Positions 60,386-64,000 of a stretch of DNA of 64,000 bases are shown here, one piece after another. The stretch is taken from NCBI RefSeq assembly GCF_041052385.1, contig NZ_CP163439.1:9041001-9105000 (forward strand), in the 5' to 3' direction. Source of the DNA: Streptomyces sp. R28. GTDB taxonomy: Bacteria > Actinomycetota > Actinomycetes > Streptomycetales > Streptomycetaceae. Within the stretch, counting starts at the first letter, position 1, and each line of letters begins with the position of its first letter. Made by a program: the position numbers and the translations under genes. The notes under the pieces were generated by a model that saw only the letters and a program-made list of their open reading frames with translations, did not search any database and was not told the origin of the DNA.

Positions 60386-63300
60386 CAGTACTCGACCTCC
60401 TGGCTGCGGCGGCGGATCACCGTCACCTCGTCGCGCTGGTTGCCCGTCGGGCCCAGGTAGTTGAACGCCCAGGACAACTGGGCGTAGCCGCCGACGAGAT
60501 GGGACGGTTTGAGGATCAGCCGGGTGAGCGAGTTGTGGATGCCGCCGCGCTTGCCGGTGGCCTCCGTCTTCGGTACGGCGATCGTGCGTTCCTGCGCGTG
60601 GTGCATGTAGACGGTGCCGCGTGGCATACGGTGCGAGACGACGGCCCGGGCGACCACCACGCCGTTGCGGTTGACCGCCTCGACCCAGTCGTTGTCCACC
60701 ACGCCGATCGCGTCCGCGTCCTGCGGGGACATCCAGATGTTCTGGCCGCCACGGGACAGGGCCAGCATGAAGAGGTTGTCCTGGTACTCGGAGTGGATGG
60801 ACCACTTGTTGTGCGGGGTGAGATAACGGACCGTCACCTCGCTCTGTCCGTCCGGGCCGAGGCGCGGTTCGCCGAACAGCCTGTTCATGTCCAGGGGCGG
60901 CCGGTAGACGGGGAGCGCCTCGCCCAGCTCGTGGATCCAGTCGTGGTCGAGGAAGAAGTGCTGGCGGCCGGTGAGGGTGTGCCAGGGCTTGAGGTGCTCG
61001 GTGTTGAGGGTGAAGGCGGTGTAGCGGCGCCCGCCCGACTCGCTGCCCGACCATTCCGGTGAGGTGATCACCGGCACGGGCGCGGCCTGGGTGTCCGCGT
61101 ACGTGATCCGCCTGCCCTCGTGCTCGGCCGCCAGGTGCGCCATCTCCTGCCCGGTGCGGGCCTGAAGGGTGCGGAAGCCCTGGGTGGCGAGGCGGCCGTT
61201 GGTGGTGCCGGAGAGGGCGAGGATGGTGTTCGCGGCCTTCACGGCCGTATCGAGGGACGGGCGGCCGTCGTGCCCCACGCCGTTCAGCCGCCTCAGTTCC
61301 TCGACCTCCTCGTCAGGATGCAGCGTGATGCCCTTGGCAGGCAGGCCGAGTTGCTCGGCCAGCGGGCCCAGCGCCGTGAACTTGGCGCCGATCGCCGTGT
61401 AGTCCCGCTCGACGACGGTGAGGTTCGGCATGGTCTTCCCGGGCACGGGGTCGCACTCGCCCCGTTTCCAGTCTTGGACGACCCCGCCCGGCTGGGCGAT
61501 CTCGCCCGGGGTGTCGTGCTGGAGCGGGGTCGCCACCAGGTCCTTGCGCACGCCCAGATGGTCGACGGCGAGTTCGCTGAGCCGCTCGGCCAGCGCCTTG
61601 AACGCGTCGAAGTCGGTGCGGGCCTGCCAGGGCGGATCCACGGCCGGAGTGAAGGAGTGCACATAGGGGTGCATGTCCGTGCTGGAGAGGTCGTGCTTCT
61701 CGTACCAGGTCGCGGCCGGCAGGACGACGTCCGACAGGAGTGTGGACGAGGTCTGCCGGAAGTCCAGCGACAGCAGCAGGTCGAGCTTGCCCTCGGGCGC
61801 CTCGTCGCGCCAGGTCACATCCCGCGGCCGCACGTCCGTCGCAGCCTCCTCGGCCTGAAGGGAGGAGTGCGTGCCGAGCAGGTGCCGGGTGAAGTACTCG
61901 GCGCCCTTCGCGGAGGAGCCGAGCAAATTGGCCCGCCACAGCGTCAGCACCCGCGGCCAGTTCTCCGGCGCGTCCGGGTCCTCGCACGCGAACTTCAAGG
62001 TGCCCGCCCGCAGTTCGGCCACCACCCGCGACACCGGATCACCGAACACCTCGCCCAGCTCCAGCGGATTGCGGTCGAAGGTCGGATACGACGGCATCCA
62101 CCCCGCTCGCGCCGACAGCGCGAGACAGTCCGCGCCCGTCATCCCCCGGAACCGGCCCGCACCGAGCGGCGAGGCCAGCACGTCGGCCGTGAACCCGTCG
62201 TAGCGCCACTGGTCGGTGTTGAGGAACCAGTACGCCGTGCCGATCATCTGGCGCGGCGGCCGTGACCAGTCCGAGGCCGCCGCGAGCGTCGCCCAGCCGG
62301 TCACCGGACGGCACTTCTCCTGGCCCACGTAGTGCGCCCAGCCGCCGCCGTTGCGGCCCTGGCAGCCGGTGAGCTGCAGCAGGGCGAGGAAGGCGCGGTA
62401 GATCGTCTCGGAGTGGAACCAGTGGTTGGTGCCGGCCCCCATCAGGATCATGCAGCGGCCCTTCGACCGCTCCGCCGTGCGCGCGAACTCCCGGGCGATC
62501 CGCACGCACTTGGCCGCCGGGACGGAGGTGTGCGCCTCCTGCCAGGCGGGGGTGCCGGGCGCGTCGGCGTCGTCGTACGACACCGGCCAGCGGCCGGGCA
62601 GCCCGGGTCGCGCGACCCCGTACTGCGCGAGCAGCAGGTCGAAGACCGTCGTCACCAGCCGCCCGCACGCCCCGCCGAGCTTCGTCGCCGGGACACCGCG
62701 TCGTACGACGTCTCCGCGCCCCTGCCCGTGCGGTCCGCCCTCGGTGTCGAAGCGGGGCAGCAGCACCTCGACGCCTGCGGCGACCTCACTGCCGTACAGG
62801 CTCAACCTCGGGCGTATGTCGCCCAGTTCGAGGTTCCACCTGCCCATGCCCGACTCGGCCCAGCGGAAGCCGAGGGAGCCGTTCGGGGCGACCACGCGGC
62901 CCGTCACCTCGTCCAGCACGACCGTCTTCCACTCGGCACTCTCACCCGCCTTCCCCAGGTCCGAGGCGCGCAGGAACTTCGCCGGGACGTAAGCCCCGTC
63001 CCGCTCCTCCAGGGTCACGAGGAACGGCAGGTCGGTGAACTGCCGTACGTAGTCCGCGAAGAACGGTGTCTCGCGGTCGACGAAGAACTCCTTGAGGACG
63101 ACGTGTCCCATGGCGAGGGCCAGCGCGCCGTCCGTGCCGGGGTGCGGGTGGAGCCACTCGTCGGCGAACTTGGCGTTGTCGGCGTAGTCGGGGGCGATGA
63201 CCACGACCTTCTGGCCCCGGTAGCGGGCCTCCGCCATCCAGTGCGCGTCCGGGGTGCGGGTCACCGGGACGTTCGAGCCCCACATCATCAGATACGCCGC

Positions 63301-64000
63301 GTCCCACCAGTCGCCCGACTCCGGTACGTCGGTCTGGTCGCCGAAGACCTGCGGGGAGGCCACGGGCAGGTCGGCGTACCAGTCGTAGAAGGACAGCATC
63401 GGCGCGCCGATCAGGGAGTGGAAGCGGGCGCCCGCCGCGTGCGACACCATCGACATCGCGGGGATGGGGGAGAAACCGGCGATACGGTCCGGGCCGTACG
63501 TCTTGATGGTGTGCACATGCGCGGCGGCGATCAGCTCGATCGCCTCGTCCCAACTCGTCCGCACCAGGCCGCCCTTGCCGCGCGCCCGCTGGTAGCGGCG
63601 GCGGCGCTCGGGGTCGTTCTGGACGTCCGCCCAGGCCAGGACGGGGTCTTGCAGGCGCTCCTTCGCCTCCCGGTACATCTCCAGGAGGACACCGCGGATG
63701 TAGGGGTAGCGCACCCGGGTGGGGGAGTAGGTGTACCAGGAGAAGGCGGCGCCGCGAGGACAGCCGCGGGGCTCGTACTCGGGGCGGTCGGGGCCGACAC
63801 TGGGATAGTCGGTCTGCTGGGTCTCCCAGGTGATGATGCCGTCCTTGACGTACACCTTCCAGCGGCAGGAGCCCGTGCAGTTCACGCCGTGGGTGGAGTT
63901 CACGACCTTGTCGTGGCTCCAGCGGTCCCGGTAGAAGGCGTCCGCCTCCCGCCCGCCGGTCAGTCGGACACTGTGCAGATCGGGCGCGGGCGTGCCCGGC
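60385..64000 (-). CDS. narG: respiratory nitrate reductase alpha subunit, 5' end beyond the window
   Basis: At least 1205 residues of the molybdenum catalytic subunit; the reading frame stays open through the right edge, so the true start lies outside. STHGVNCTGSCRWKVYVKDG with the later RGCPRGAAF forms the His-Cys3 4Fe-4S site. GAGTNHWFHSETIYRAFLAL and the C-terminal MPRGTVYMHHAQERTIAVPK belong to the molybdopterin enzyme fold. It reduces nitrate to nitrite at the inner face of the membrane in low oxygen. An internal GTG at 63903 is not the start, because READAFYRDRWSHDKVV continues upstream in frame. Confidence 0.95.
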   Translation of the reverse strand, partial: PGTPAPDLHSVRLTGGREADAFYRDRWSHDKVVNSTHGVNCTGSCRWKVYVKDGIITWETQQTDYPSVGPDRPEYEPRGCPRGAAFSWYTYSPTRVRYPYIRGVLLEMYREAKERLQDPVLAWADVQNDPERRRRYQRARGKGGLVRTSWDEAIELIAAAHVHTIKTYGPDRIAGFSPIPAMSMVSHAAGARFHSLIGAPMLSFYDWYADLPVASPQVFGDQTDVPESGDWWDAAYLMMWGSNVPVTRTPDAHWMAEARYRGQKVVVIAPDYADNAKFADEWLHPHPGTDGALALAMGHVVLKEFFVDRETPFFADYVRQFTDLPFLVTLEERDGAYVPAKFLRASDLGKAGESAEWKTVVLDEVTGRVVAPNGSLGFRWAESGMGRWNLELGDIRPRLSLYGSEVAAGVEVLLPRFDTEGGPHGQGRGDVVRRGVPATKLGGACGRLVTTVFDLLLAQYGVARPGLPGRWPVSYDDADAPGTPAWQEAHTSVPAAKCVRIAREFARTAERSKGRCMILMGAGTNHWFHSETIYRAFLALLQLTGCQGRNGGGWAHYVGQEKCRPVTGWATLAAASDWSRPPRQMIGTAYWFLNTDQWRYDGFTADVLASPLGAGRFRGMTGADCLALSARAGWMPSYPTFDRNPLELGEVFGDPVSRVVAELRAGTLKFACEDPDAPENWPRVLTLWRANLLGSSAKGAEYFTRHLLGTHSSLQAEEAATDVRPRDVTWRDEAPEGKLDLLLSLDFRQTSSTLLSDVVLPAATWYEKHDLSSTDMHPYVHSFTPAVDPPWQARTDFDAFKALAERLSELAVDHLGVRKDLVATPLQHDTPGEIAQPGGVVQDWKRGECDPVPGKTMPNLTVVERDYTAIGAKFTALGPLAEQLGLPAKGITLHPDEEVEELRRLNGVGHDGRPSLDTAVKAANTILALSGTTNGRLATQGFRTLQARTGQEMAHLAAEHEGRRITYADTQAAPVPVITSPEWSGSESGGRRYTAFTLNTEHLKPWHTLTGRQHFFLDHDWIHELGEALPVYRPPLDMNRLFGEPRLGPDGQSEVTVRYLTPHNKWSIHSEYQDNLFMLALSRGGQNIWMSPQDADAIGVVDNDWVEAVNRNGVVVARAVVSHRMPRGTVYMHHAQERTIAVPKTEATGKRGGIHNSLTRLILKPSHLVGGYAQLSWAFNYLGPTGNQRDEVTVIRRRSQEVEY

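Overview
The window comes from a high-GC actinomycete, almost certainly a Streptomyces. GC is very high throughout, third codon positions are strongly G/C, start codons are often GTG and sometimes TTG, and many genes overlap by 1-4 bases. The gas-vesicle cluster has the Streptomyces gene order (gvpO-A-F-G-Y-Z-J-L-S-K), and the gene families are typical streptomycete ones. It reads as chromosomal accessory or stress-related DNA. No tRNA, rRNA, CRISPR array, integrase or insertion sequence is visible.

Layout. 1-5830: a partial GNAT gene, small enzymes, and two decayed genes (arginase-like and SDR-like). 6029-10613: an overlapping operon for an NADH dehydrogenase-like flavoprotein, transketolase and a stand-alone LigD polymerase. 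10674-16026: ten gas-vesicle genes. 16051-22945: small membrane protein, methyltransferase, PAP2/diacylglycerol-kinase fusion, histidine phosphatase, ABC-F ATPase, baeRF-type protein and a DUF6158-like protein. 22985-24254: a heavily decayed large-subunit catalase. 24255-26200: PfpI-like, CBS-domain and DUF2795-like proteins. 26185-32921 (minus strand): a three-gene operon for a SEFIR-VMAP protein, a MoxR AAA+ ATPase, and a vWA-TIR-NB-ARC-TPR giant. I read this as a ternary biological-conflict system and as the most interesting locus here. 33027-34897: cobalamin riboswitch with cbtB-cbtA cobalt transport and a degenerate histidine-phosphatase protein. 34961-39083: two small membrane proteins, a PLP-dependent cysteine-synthase-like enzyme, an MFS exporter and an MFS fragment. 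39146-44051: TPP-dependent oxidase, SigB/SigF-family sigma factor, a frameshifted PAS-GAF gene and a GAF-ANTAR protein. 44274-55411: secreted Gly-rich protein, aminotransferase-like protein without its lysine, two metallo-beta-lactamase-fold hydrolases, DedA protein, membrane phosphatase, a second MoxR/vWA pair and OsmC. 55658-57532: a stand-alone DnaK. 57541-64000: narGHJI respiratory nitrate reductase on the minus strand, with narG running off the right edge.

How it fits together. Several stress-type genes share candidate promoters of the SigB/SigF type (GNNT, 14-15 bases, GGGTAC). They lie upstream of the F420 oxidoreductase, the baeRF and DUF6158 genes (divergent, sharing a palindromic GGGTACCC), the CBS gene and the DUF2795 gene. 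A sigma factor of that family is encoded at 41191. Gas vesicles, nitrate reductase, OsmC, DnaK and the remains of a catalase suggest a region for osmotic, oxidative and low-oxygen stress. At least five genes are visibly broken, two of them next to a similar short palindromic sequence.

Family names come from reading motifs and from memory of the families; no database search was run.
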